Shown here: one piece after another, positions 51,415 through 62,971 of the stretch
How the letters are laid out: each line of letters opens with the position of its first letter
Numbering within the stretch: the stretch's first letter is position 1
NCBI GenBank assembly: GCA_914767715.1
Contig: OU612067.1
Coordinates: 23,970,162 to 24,034,161, forward strand
From: Membranipora membranacea
Lineage: Eukaryota; Bryozoa; Gymnolaemata; Cheilostomatida; Membraniporidae
Direction of reading: 5' to 3'
Length of the DNA: 64,000 nt
The notes under the pieces: generated by a model
The model's database searches: none
Seen by the model: the letters and a program-made list of their open reading frames with translations, nothing else
What the model was told of the DNA's origin: nothing
Position numbers and translations under genes: made by a program

Positions 51415-51749
51415 TTAATCCGAGGATTCCAATATTCTGGATTTTGAATAAGGCCGATAAGAGCTTGAACTGGTTGGAGTTTGATAAAGATTCGAGAGAG
51501 TTTTAATTTTTGATGTTGCCGTATGGCATGTTTTTTTTTTAGCAAAAGTGACCCTTATTAAAACGGACGCTGACGGAGAATGAAAAGCCGCAGAGGCAAA
51601 CGGTTTGCTGATTCGAGATAAGCAGAAGTTGCTCCTCCTCATGAGGTGAGTTAGAAGCAAATCTATTTTTTGATCTGAGCGAAAAAAAAGCGTGATACCC
51701 ACCCTTGGTATTATTTTGAAAATTTCAAGTCAGCTTAATTACCGCCCTA

Positions 51750-52084
51750 TTAATCCGAGGATTCCAATATTCTGGATTTTGAATAAGGCCGATAAGAGCT
51801 TGAACTGGTTGGAGTTTGATAAAGATTCGAGAGAGTTTTAATTTTTGATGTTGCCGTATGGCATGTTTTTTTTTTAGCAAAAGTGACCCTTATTAAAACC
51901 GACGCTGACGGAGAATGAGAAGCCGCAGAGGCAAACGGTTTGCTGATTCGAAATTAAGCAGAAGTTGCTCCTCCTCATGAGGTGAGTTAGAAGCAAATCT
52001 ATTTTTTGATCTGAGCGAAAAAAAAGCGTGATACCCACCCTTGGTATTATTTTGAAAATTTCAAGTCAGCTTAATTACCGCCCT
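51750..52084. repeat. Divergent monomer
   Basis: Differences from consensus include AACCGAC for AACGGAC near 51900, GAGAAGCC for GAAAAGCC near 51919, and CGAAATTAAGC for CGAGATAAGC near 51951-51957, which adds one base. The next unit has a T9 tract that cancels the phase shift. Confidence 0.75.
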
Positions 52085-52754
52085 ATTAATCCGAGGATTC
52101 CAATATTCTGGATTTTGAATAAGGCCGATAAGAGCTTGAACTGGTTGGAGTTTGATAAAGATTCGAGAGAGTTTTAATTTTTGATGTTGCCGTATGGCAT
52201 GTTTTTTTTTAGCAAAAGTGACCCTTATTAAAACGGACGCTGACGGAGAATGAAAAGCCGCAGAGGCAAACGGTTTGCTGATTCGAGATAAGCAGAAGTT
52301 GCTCCTCCTCATGAGGTGAGTTAGAAGCAAATCTATTTTTTGATCTGAGCGAAAAAAAAGCGTGATACCCACCCTTGGTATTATTTTGAAAATTTCAAGT
52401 CAGCTTAATTACCGCCCTATTAATCCGAGGATTCCAATATTCTGGATTTTGAATAAGGCCGATAAGAGCTTGAACTGGTTGGAGTTTGATTAAGATTCGA
52501 GAGAGTTTTAATTTTTGATGTTGCCGTATGGCATGTTTTTTCTTTAGCAAAAGTGACCCTAATTAAAACGGACGCTGACGGAGAATGAAAAGCCGCAGAG
52601 GCAAACGGTTTGCTGATTCGAGATAAGCAGAAGTTGCTCCTCCTCATGAGGTGAGTTAGAAGCAAATCTATTTTTTGATCTGAGCGAAAAAAAAGCGTGA
52701 TACCCACCCTTGGTATTGTTTTGAAAATTTCAAGTCAGCTTAATTACCGCCCTA

Positions 52755-53089
52755 TTAATCCGAGGATTCCAATATTCTGGATTTTGAATGAGGCCGATAA
52801 GAGCTTGAACTGGTTGGAGTTTGATAAAGATTCGAGAGAGTTTTAATTTTTGATGTTGCCGTATGGCATGTTTTTTTTTTAGCAAAAGTGACCCTTATTA
52901 AAACGGACGCTGACGGAGAATGAAAAGCCGCAGAGGCAAACGGTTTGCTGATCCGAGATAAGCAGAAGTTGCTCCTCCTCATGAGGTGAGTTAGAAGCAA
53001 ATCTATTTTTTGATCTGAGCGAAAAAAAAGCGTGATACCCACCCTTGGTATTATTTTGAAAATTTCAAGTCAGCTTAATTACCGCCCTA
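52755..53089. repeat. Two-marker monomer, second of a 12-monomer pair
   Basis: The same two variants as unit 48735 are at 52790 and 52953. The preceding unit (52420) has GATTAAG, CCCTAATT and a C in the T-tract, while the unit before 48735 does not, so the shared segment does not extend left. Confidence 0.85.
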
Positions 53090-55434
53090 TTAATCCGAGG
53101 ATTCCAATATTCTGGATTTTGAATAAGGCCGATAAGAGCTTGAACTGGTTGGAGTTTGATAAAGATTCGAGAGAGTTTTAATTTTTGATGTTGCCGTATG
53201 GCATGTTTTTTTTTTAGCAAAAGTGACCCTTATTAAAACGGACGCTGACGGAGAATGAAAAGCCGCAGAGGCAAACGGTTTGCTGATTCGAGATAAGCAG
53301 AAGTTGCTCCTCCTCATGAGGTGAGTTAGAAGCAAATCTATTTTTTGATCTGAGCGAAAAAAAAGCGTGATACCCACCCTTGGTATTATTTTGAAAATTT
53401 CAAGTCAGCTTAATTACCGCCCTATTAATCCGAGGATTCCAATATTCTGGATTTTGAATAAGGCCGATAAGAGCTTGAACTGGTTGGAGTTTGATAAAGA
53501 TTCGAGAGAGTTTTAATTTTTGATGTTGCCGTATGGCATGTTTTTTTTTTAGCAAAAGTGACCCTAATTAAAACGGACGCTGACGGAGAATGAAAAGCCG
53601 CAGAGGCAAACGGTTTGCTGATTCGAGATAAGCAGAAGTTGCTCCTCCTCATGAGGTGAGTTAGAAGCAAATCTATTTTTTGATCTGAGCGAAAAAAAAG
53701 CGTGATACCCACCCTTGGTATTATTTTGAAAATTTCAAGTCAGCTTAATTACCGCCCTATTAATCCGAGGATTCCAATATTCTGGATTTTGAATAAGGCC
53801 GATAAGAGCTTGAACTGGTTGGAGTTTGATAAAGATTCGAGAGAGTTTTAATTTTTGATGTTGCCGTATGGCATGTTTTTTTTTTAGCAAAAGTGACCCT
53901 TATTAAAACGGACGCTGACGGAGAATGAAAAGCCGCAGAGGCAAACGGTTTGCTGATTCGAGATAAGCAGAAGTTGCTCCTCCTCATGAGGTGAGTTAGA
54001 AGCAAATCTATTTTTTGATCTGAGCGAAAAAAAAGCGTGATACCCACCCTTGGTATTATTTTGAAAATTTCAAGTCAGCTTAATTACCGCCCTATTAATC
54101 CGAGGATTCCAATATTCTGGATTTTGAATAAGGCCGATAAGAGCTTGAACTGGTTGGAGTTTGATAAAGATTCGAGAGAGTTTTAATTTTTGATGTTGCC
54201 GTATGGCATGTTTTTTTTTTAGCAAAAGTGACCCTTATTAAAACGGACGCTGACGGAGAATGAAAAGCCGCAGAGGCAAACGGTTTGCTGATTCGAGATA
54301 AGCAGAAGTTGCTCCTCCTCATGAGGTGAGTTAGAAGCAAATCTATTTTTTGATCTGAGCGAAAAAAAAGCGTGATACCCACCCTTGGTATTATTTTGAA
54401 AATTTCAAGTCAGCTTAATTACCGCCCTATTAATCCGAGGATTCCAATATTCTGGATTTTGAATAAGGCCGATAAGAGCTTGAACTGGTTGGAGTTTGAT
54501 AAAGATTCGAGAGAGTTTTAATTTTTGATGTTGCCGTATGGCATGTTTTTTTTTTAGCAAAAGTGACCCTTATTAAAACGGACGCTGACGGAGAATGAAA
54601 AGCCGCAGAGGCAAACGGTTTGCTGATTCGAGATAAGCAGAAGTTGCTCCTCCTCATGAGGTGAGTTAGAAGCAAATCTATTTTTTGATCTGAGCGAAAA
54701 AAAAGCGTGATACCCACCCTTGGTATTATTTTGAAAATTTCAAGTCAGCTTAATTACCGCCCTATTAATCCGAGGATTCCAATATTCTGGATTTTGAATA
54801 AGGCCGATAAGAGCTTGAACTGGTTGGAGTTTGATAAAGATTCGAGAGAGTTTTAATTTTTGATGTTGCCGTATGGCATGTTTTTTTTTTAGCAAAAGTG
54901 ACCCTTATTAAAACGGACGCTGACGGAGAATGAAAAGCCGCAGAGGCAAACGGTTTGCTGATTCGAGATAAGCAGAAGTTGCTCCTCCTCATGAGGTGAG
55001 TTAGAAGCAAATCTATTTTTTGATCTGAGCGAAAAAAAAGCGTGATACCCACCCTTGGTATTATTTTGAAAATTTCAAGTCAGCTTAATTACCGCCCTAT
55101 TAATCCGAGGATTCCAATATTCTGGATTTTGAATAAGGCCGATAAGAGCTTGAACTGGTTGGAGTTTGATAAAGATTCGAGAGAGTTTTAATTTTTGATG
55201 TTGCCGTACGGCATGTTTTTTTTTTAGCAAAAGTGACCCTTATTAAAACGGACGCTGACGGAGAATGAAAAGCCGCAGAGGCAAACGGTTTGCTGATTCG
55301 AGATAAGCAGAAGTTGCTCCTCCTCATGAGGTGAGTTAGAAGCAAATCTATTTTTTGATCTGAGCGAAAAAAAAGCGTGATACCCACCCTTGGTATTATT
55401 TTAAAAATTTCAAGTCAGCTTAATTACCGCCCTA

Positions 55435-55602
55435 TTAATCCGAGGATTCCAATATTCTGGATTTTGAATAAGGCCGATAAGAGCTTGAACTGGTTGGAGT
55501 TTGATAAAGATTCGAGAGAGTTTAAATTTTTGATGTTGCCGTATGGCATGTTTTTTTTTAAGCAAAAGTAACCCTTATTAAAACGGACGCTGACGGAGAA
55601 TG
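55435..55602. repeat. Partial monomer at the left gap edge
   Basis: The unit breaks off at the N run. In and just before it I see several changes in about 200 bases: TTTAAAAA for TTTGAAAA near 55403, TTTAAATT for TTTTAATT near 55524, TTAAGC for TTTAGC near 55560, and GTAACCC for GTGACCC at 55570. The excess of private changes could be poor consensus at a contig end. GTAACCC, however, is shared with the unit right of the gap. Confidence 0.75.
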
Positions 55603-56102
55603 NNNNNNNNNNNNNNNNNNNNNNNNNNNNNNNNNNNNNNNNNNNNNNNNNNNNNNNNNNNNNNNNNNNNNNNNNNNNNNNNNNNNNNNNNNNNNNNNNN
55701 NNNNNNNNNNNNNNNNNNNNNNNNNNNNNNNNNNNNNNNNNNNNNNNNNNNNNNNNNNNNNNNNNNNNNNNNNNNNNNNNNNNNNNNNNNNNNNNNNNNN
55801 NNNNNNNNNNNNNNNNNNNNNNNNNNNNNNNNNNNNNNNNNNNNNNNNNNNNNNNNNNNNNNNNNNNNNNNNNNNNNNNNNNNNNNNNNNNNNNNNNNNN
55901 NNNNNNNNNNNNNNNNNNNNNNNNNNNNNNNNNNNNNNNNNNNNNNNNNNNNNNNNNNNNNNNNNNNNNNNNNNNNNNNNNNNNNNNNNNNNNNNNNNNN
56001 NNNNNNNNNNNNNNNNNNNNNNNNNNNNNNNNNNNNNNNNNNNNNNNNNNNNNNNNNNNNNNNNNNNNNNNNNNNNNNNNNNNNNNNNNNNNNNNNNNNN
56101 NN
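55603..56102. other. Assembly gap of exactly 500 N
   Basis: A run of 500 undetermined bases. The round length marks it as a placeholder and not a measurement. The last called base before it and the first after it are neighbouring positions of the consensus monomer (AATG then AAAAGCC), so the satellite phase is kept only if the N run is ignored. Since 500 is not a multiple of 335, the true missing length should be zero or a whole number of monomers. Reading frames that appear to cross this gap are meaningless. Confidence 0.98.
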
Positions 56103-56604
56103 AAAAGCCGCAGAGGCAAACGGTTTGCTGATTCGAGATAAGCAGAAGTTGCTCCTCCTCATGAGGTGAGTTAGAAGCAAATCTAGTTTTTGATCTGAGC
56201 GAAAAAAAAGCGTGATACCCACCCTTGGTATTATTTTGAAAATTTCAAGTCAGCTTAATTACCGCCCTATTAATCCGAGGATTCCAATATTCTGGATTTT
56301 GAATAAGGCCGATAAGAGCTTGAACTGGTTGGAGTTTGATAAAGATTCGAGAGAGTTTTAATTTTTGATGTTGCCGTATGGCATGTTTTTTTTTTAGCAA
56401 AAGTAACCCTTATTAAAACGGACGCTGACGGAGAATGAAAAGCCGCAGAGGCAAACGGTTTGCTGATTCGAGATAAGCAGAAGTTGCTCCTCCTCATGAG
56501 GTGAGTTAGAAGCAAATCTAGTTTTTGATCTGAGCGAAAAAAAAGCGTGATACCCACCCTTGGTATTATTTTGAAAATTTCAAGTCAGCTTAATTACCGC
56601 CCTA
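56103..56604. repeat. Partial and full monomer at the right gap edge, shared markers
   Basis: The half unit right of the gap has CTAGTTTT for CTATTTTT at 56186, and the next full unit (56270-56604) has both that change (56521) and GTAACCC (56405). Joining the half unit left of the gap to the half unit right of it gives one monomer with the same two markers as 56270-56604. Confidence 0.8.
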
Positions 56605-56939
56605 TTAATCCGAGGATTCCAATATTCTGGATTTTGAATAAGGCCGATAAGAGCTTGAACTGGTTGGAGTTTGATAAAGATTCGAGAGAGTTTTAATTTT
56701 TGATGTTGCCGTATGGCATGTTTTTTTTTTAGCAAAAGTGACCCTTATTAAAACGGACGCTGACGGAGAATGAAAAGCCGCAGAGGCAAACGGTTTGCTG
56801 ATTCGAGATAAGCAGAAGTTGCTCCTCCTCATGAGGTGAGTTAGAAGCAAATCTATTTTTTGATCTGAGCGAAAAAAAAGCGTGATACCCACCCTTGGTA
56901 TTATTTTGAAAATTTCAAGTCAGCTTAATTACCGCCCTA

Positions 56940-58614
56940 TTAATCCGAGGATTCCAATATTCTGGATTTTGAATAAGGCCGATAAGAGCTTGAACTGGTT
57001 GGAGTTTGATAAAGATTCGAGAGAGTTTTAATTTTTGATGTTGCCGTATGGCATGTTTTTTTTTTTGCAAAAGTGACCCTTATTAAAACGGACGCTGACG
57101 GAGAATGAAAAGCCGCAGAGGCAAACGGTTTGCTGATTCGAGATAAGCAGAAGTTGCTCCTCCTCATGAGGTGAGTTAGAAGCAAATCTATTTTTTGATC
57201 TGAGCGAAAAAAAAGCGTGATACCCACCCTTGGAATTATTTTGAAAATTTCAAGTCAGCTTAATTACCGCCCTATTAATCCGAGGATTCCAATATTCTGG
57301 ATTTTGAATAAGGCCGATAAGAGCTTGAGCTGGTTGGAGTTTGATAAAGATTCGAGAGAGTTTTAATTTTTGATGTTGCCGTATTGCATGTTTTTTTTTT
57401 AGCAAAAGTGACCCTAATTAAAACGGACGCTGACGGAGAATGAAAAGCCGCAGAGGCAAACGGTTTGCTGATTCGAGATAAGCAGAAGTTGCTCCTCCTC
57501 ATGAGGTGAGTTAGAAGCAAATCTATTTTTTGATCTGAGCGAAAAAAAAGCGTGATACCCACCCTTGGTATTATTTTGAAAATTTCAAGTCAGCTTAATT
57601 GCTGCCCTATTAATCCGAGGATTCCAATATTCTGGATTTTGAATAAGGCCGATAAGAGCTTGAACTGGTTGGAGTTTGATAAAGATTCGAGAGAGTTTTA
57701 ATTTTTGATGTTGCCGTATGGCATGTTTTTTTTTTAGCAAAAGTGACCCTAATTAAAACGGACGCTGACGGAGAATGAAAAGCCGCAGAGGCAAACGGTT
57801 TGCTGATTCGAGATAAGCAGAAGTTGCTCCTCCTCATGAGGTGAGTTAGAAGCAAATCTATTTTTTGATCTGAGCGAAAAAAAAGCGTGATACCCACCCT
57901 TGGTATTATTTTGAAAATTTCAAGTCAGCTTAATTACCGCCCTATTAATCCGAGGATTCCAATATTCTGGATTTTGAATAAGGCCGATAAGAGCTTGAAC
58001 TGGTTGGAGTTTGATAAAGATTCGAGAGAGTATAAATTTTTGATGTTGCCGTATGGCATGTTTTTTTTTTAGCAAAAGTGACCCTTATTAAAACGGACGC
58101 TGACGGAGAATGAAAAGCCGCAGAGGCAAACGGTTTGCTGATTCGAGATAAGCAGAAGTTGCTCCTCCTCCTGAGGTGAGTTAGAAGCAAATCTATTTTT
58201 TGATCTGAGCGAAAAAAAAGCGTGATACCCACCCTTGGTATTATTTTGAAAATTTCAAGTCAGCTTAATTACCGCCCTATTAATCCGAGAATTCCAATAT
58301 TCTGGATTTTGAATAAGGCCGATAAGAGCTTGAACTGGTTGGAGTTTGATAAAGATTCGAGAGAGTTTTAATTTTTGATGTTGCCGTATGGCATGTTTTT
58401 TTTTTTGCAAAAGTGACCCTTATTAAAACGGACGCTGACGGAGAATGAAAAGCCGCAGAGGCAAACGGTTTGCTGATTCGAGATAAGCAGAAGTTGCTCC
58501 TCCTCATGAGGTGAGTTAGAAGCAAATCTATTTTTTGATCTGAGCGAAAAAAAAGCGTGATACCCACCCTTGGTATTATTTTGAAAATTTCAAGTCAGCT
58601 TAATTACCGCCCTA
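56940..58614. repeat. Four-monomer spaced pair sharing TTTGCAA
   Basis: The T-tract runs into TTTGCAA instead of TTAGCAA at 57066 and 58406, exactly 1340 bases (four monomers) apart. Between them, two neighbouring units (57275, 57610) both have CCCTAATT, as do two neighbouring units at 61632 and 61967. Confidence 0.65.
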
Positions 58615-58949
58615 TTAATCCGAGGATTCCAATATTCTGGATTTTGAATAAGGCCGATAAGAGCTTGAACTGGTTGGAGTTTGATAAAGATTCGAGAGAG
58701 TTTTAATTTTTGATGTTGCCGTATGGCATGTTTTTTTTTTAGCAAAAGTGACCCTTATTAAAACGGACGCTGACGGAGAATGAAAAGCCGCAGAGGCAAA
58801 CGGTTTGCTGATTCGAGATAAGCAGAAGTTGCTCCTCCTCATGAGGTGAGTTAGAAGCAAATCTATTTTTTGATCTGAGCGAAAAAAAAGCGTGATACCC
58901 ACCCTTGGTATTATTTTGAAAATTTCAAGTCAGCTTAATTACCGCCCTA

Positions 58950-59619
58950 TTAATCCGAGGATTCCAATATTCTGGATTTTGAATAAGGCCGATAAGAGCT
59001 TGAACTGGTTGGAGTTTGATAAAGATTCGAGAGAGTTTTAATTTTTGATGTTGCCGTATGGCATGTTTTTTTTTTAGCAAAAGTCACCCTTATTAAAACG
59101 GACGCTGACGGAGAATGAAAAGCCGCAGAGGCAAACGGTTTGCTGATTCGAGATAAGCAGAAGTTGCTCCTCCTCATGAGGTGAGTTAGAAGCAAATCTA
59201 TTTTTTGATCTGAGCGAAAAAAAAGCGTGATACCCACCCTTGGTATTATTTTGAAAATTTCAAGTCAGCTTAATTACCGCCCTATTATTCCGAGGATTCC
59301 AATATTCTGGATTTTGAATAAGGCCGATAACAGCTTGAACTGGTTGGAGTTTGATAAAGATTCGAGAGAGTTTTAATTTTTGATGTTGCCGTATGGCATG
59401 TTTTTTTTTTAGCAAAAGTGACCCTTATTAAAACGGACGCTGACGGAGAATGAAAAGCCGCAGAGGCAAACGGTTTGCTGATTCGAGATAAGCAGAAGTT
59501 GCTCCTCCTCATGAGGTGAGTTAGAAGCAAATCTATTTTTTGATCTGAGCGAAAAAAAAGCGTGATACCCACCCTTGGTATTATTTTGAAAATTTCAAGT
59601 CAGCTTAATTACCGCCCTA
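58950..59619. repeat. Two-monomer block, first of a 12-monomer pair
   Basis: GTCACCC for GTGACCC at 59085 and GATAACAGC for GATAAGAGC at 59331 lie in adjacent units. Both recur 4022 bases on (63107 and 63353), which is 12 monomers plus 2, matching the +3 and -1 indels between. Private to this copy is ATTATTCC for ATTAATCC near 59288. Confidence 0.88.
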
Positions 59620-59954
59620 TTAATCCGAGGATTCCAATATTCTGGATTTTGAATAAGGCCGATAAGAGCTTGAACTGGTTGGAGTTTGATAAAGATTCGA
59701 GAGAGTTTTAATTTTTGATGTTGCCGTATGGCATGTTTTTTTTTTAGCAAAAGTGACCCTTATTAAAACGGACGCTTACGGAGAATGAAAAGCCGCAGAG
59801 GCAAACGGTTTGCTGATTCGAGATAAGCAGAAGTTGCTCCTCCTCATGAGGTGAGTTAGAAGCAAATCTATTTTTTGATCTGAGCGAAAAATAAGCGTGA
59901 TACCCACCCTTGGTATTATTTTGAAAATTTCAAGTCAGCTTAATTACCGCCCTA
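59620..59954. repeat. Extra monomer between linked markers
   Basis: This unit lies between the GATAACAGC unit and the CTC-expanded unit. In the matching block on the right (63307 then 63642) those two are adjacent with no unit between. It has two private changes, GCTTACGG for GCTGACGG near 59777 and a T in the A-tract near 59892. Either this monomer was inserted here or its partner was lost on the right. Confidence 0.75.
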
Positions 59955-60292
59955 TTAATCCGAGGATTCCAATATTCTGGATTTTGAATAAGGCCGATAA
60001 GAGCTTGAACTGGTTGGAGTTTGATAAAGATTCGAGAGAGTTTTAATTTTTGATGTTGCCGTATGGCATGTTTTTTTTTTAGCAAAAGTGACCCTTATTA
60101 AAACGGACGCTGACGGAGAATGAAAAGCCGCAGAGGCAAACGGTTTGCTGATTCGAGATAAGCAGAAGTTGCTCCTCCTCCTCATGAGGTGAGTTAGAAG
60201 CAAATCTATTTTTTGATCTGAGCGAAAAAAAAGCGTGATACCCACCCTTGGTATTATTTTGAAAATTTCAAGTCAGCTTAATTACCGCCCTA
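59955..60292. repeat. 338-bp monomer with CTC expansion
   Basis: The CTC repeat has one extra copy near 60172-60183. The same expansion is in the unit beginning at 63642 (63858-63870). They are 11 monomers plus 2 apart, one fewer than the linked markers to their left. Confidence 0.88.
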
Positions 60293-62971
60293 TTAATCCG
60301 AGGATTCCAATATTCTGGATTTTGAATAAGGCCGATAAGAGCTTGAACTGGTTGGAGTTTGATAAAGATTCGAGAGAGTTTTAATTTTTGATGTTGCCGT
60401 ACGGCATGTTTTTTTTTTAGCAAAAGTGACCCTTATTAAAACGGACGCTGACGGAGAATGAAAAGCCGCAGAGGCAAACGGTTTGCTGATTCGAGATAAG
60501 CAGAAGTTGCTCCTCCTCATGAGGTGAGTTAGAAGCAAATCTATTTTTTGATCTGAGCGAAAAAAAAGCGTGATACCCACCCTTGGTATTATTTTGAAAA
60601 TTTCAAGTCAGCTTAATTACCGCCCTATTAATCCGAGGATTCCAATATTCTGGATTTTGAATAAGGCCGATAAGAGCTTGAACTGGTTGGAGTTTGATAA
60701 AGATTCGAGAGAGTTTTAATTTTTGATGTTGCCGTATGGCATGTTTTTTTTTAGCAAAAGTGACCCTTATTAAAACGGACGCTGACGGAGAATGAAAAGC
60801 CGCAGAGGCAAACGGTTTGCTGATTCGAGATAAACAGAAGTTGCTCCTCCTCATGAGGTGAGTTAGAAGCAAATCCATTTTTTGATCTGAGCGAAAAAAA
60901 AGCGTGATACCCACCCTTGGTATTATTTTGAAAATTTCAAGTCAGCTTAATTACCGCCCTATTAATCCGAGGATTCCAATATTCTGGATTTTGAATAAGG
61001 CCGATAAGAGCTTGAACTGGTTGGAGTTTGATAAAGATTCGAGAGAGTTTTAATTTTTGATGTTGCCGTATGGCATGTTTTTTTTTTAGCAAAAGTGACC
61101 CTTATTAAAACGGACGCTGACGGAGAATGAAAAGCCGCAGAGGCAAACGGTTTGCTGATTCGAGATAAGCAGAAGTTGCTCCTCCTCATGAGGTGAGTTA
61201 GAAGCAAATCTATTTTTTGATCTGAGCGAAAAAAAAGCGTGATACCCACCCTTGGTATTATTTTGAAAATTTCAAGTCAGCTTAATTACCGCCCTATTAA
61301 TCCGAGGATTCCAATATTCTGGATTTTGAATAAGGCCGATAAGAGCTTGAACTGGTTGGAGTTTGATAAAGATTCGAGATAGTTTTAATTTTTGATGTTG
61401 CCGTATGGCATGTTTTTTTTTTAGCAAAAGTGACCCTTATTAAAACGGACGCTGACGGAGAATGAAAAGCCGCAGAGGCAAACGGTTTGCTGATTCGAGA
61501 TAAGCAGAAGTTGCTCCTCCTCATGAGGTGAGTTAGAAGCAAATCTATTTTTTGATCTGAGCGAAAAAAAAGCGTGATACCCACCCTTGGTATTATTTTG
61601 AAAATTTCAAGTCAGCTTAATTACCGCCCTATTAATCCGAGGATTCCAATATTCTGGATTTTGAATAAGGCCGATAAGAGCTTGAACTGGTTGGAGTTTG
61701 ATAAAGATTCGAGAGAGTTTTAATTTTTGATGTTGCCGTATGGCATGTTTTTTTTTTAGCAAAAGTGACCCTAATTAAAACGGACGCTGACGGAGAATGA
61801 AAAGCCGCAGAGGCAAACGGTTTGCTGATTCGAGATAAGCAGAAGTTGCTCCTCCTCATGAGGTGAGTTAGAAGCAAATCTATTTTTTGATCTGAGCGAA
61901 AAAAAAGCGTGATACCCACCCTTGGTATTATTTTGAAAATTTCAAGTCAGCTTAATTACCGCCCTATTAATCCGAGGATTCCAATATTCTGGATTTTGAA
62001 TAAGGCCGATAAGAGCTTGAACTGGTTGGAGTTTGATAAAGATTCGAGAGAGTTTTAATTTTTGATGTTGCCGTATGGCATGTTTTTTTTTTAGCAAAAG
62101 TGACCCTAATTAAAACGGACGCTGACGGAGAATGAAAAGCCGCAGAGGCAAACGGTTTGCTGATTCGAGATAAGCAGAAGTTGCTCCTCCTCATGAGGTG
62201 AGTTAGAAGCAAATCTTTTTTTTGATCTGAGCGAAAAAAAAGCGTGATACCCACCCTTGGTATTAGTTTGAAAATTTCAAGTCAGCTTAATTACCGCCCT
62301 ATTAATCCGAGGATTCCAATATTCTGGATTTTGAATAAGGCCGATAAAAGCTTGAACTGGTTGGAGTTTGATAAATATTCGAGAGAGTTTTAATTTTTGA
62401 TGTTGCCGTATGGCATGTTTTTTTTTTAGCAAAAGTGACCCTTATTAAAACGGACGCTGACGGAGAATGAAAAGCCGCAGAGGCAAACGGTTTGCTGATT
62501 CGAGATAAGCAGTAGTTGCTCCTCCTCATGAGGTGAGTTAGAAGCAAATCTATTTTTTGATCTGAGCGAAAAAAAAGCGTGATACCCACCCTTGGTATTA
62601 TTTTGAAAATTTCAAGTCAGCTTAATTACCGCCCTATTAATCCGAGGATTCCAATATTCTGGATTTTGAATAAGGCCGATAAGAGCTTGAACTGGTTGGA
62701 GTTTGATAAAGATTCGAGAGAGTTTTAATTTTTGATGTTGCCGTATGGCATGTTTTTTTTTTAGCAAAAGTGACCCTTATTAAAACGGACGCTGACGGAG
62801 AATGAAAAGCCGCAGAGGCAAACGGTTTGCTGATTCGAGATAAGCAGAAGTTGCTCCTCCTCATGAGGTGAGTTAGAAGCAAATCTATTTTTTGATCTGA
62901 GCGAAAAAAAAGCGTGATACCCACCCTTGGTATTATTTTGAAAATTTCAAGTCAGCTTAATTACCGCCCTA

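Larger units (their letters stand above)
1..55602. repeat. 335-bp satellite array, left block
   Basis: Uninterrupted head-to-tail copies of one 335-bp monomer, about 166 of them, all in the same orientation. The opening bases of the window recur at position 336 and then every 335 bases. Unit lengths I could derive are 334, 335, 336, 337 or 338, and the sum of the indels found accounts for the phase at the far end of the window. Most copies look more than 99% identical. There is no foreign insertion, inversion or unique spacer. Satellites of this kind usually lie in centromeric, pericentromeric or subtelomeric heterochromatin; which applies here cannot be told. The block begins inside a monomer, so the array continues beyond the left edge. 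Confidence 0.99.

Noticed and set aside
55377-55571. Plus-strand 61-64 codon frames here and at 57887-58072
   Set aside because: They open only because single-base changes remove the usual TAA stop (TTTAAATT near 55524, TATAAATT near 58032). Chance frames in variant units.
55603-56102. A real 500-bp insertion or boundary between two arrays
   Set aside because: Flanks are consecutive in phase and share rare variants, and the size is a standard placeholder.
55424-56222. Longer reading frames crossing 55603-56102
   Set aside because: They consist mostly of undetermined residues from the N run.
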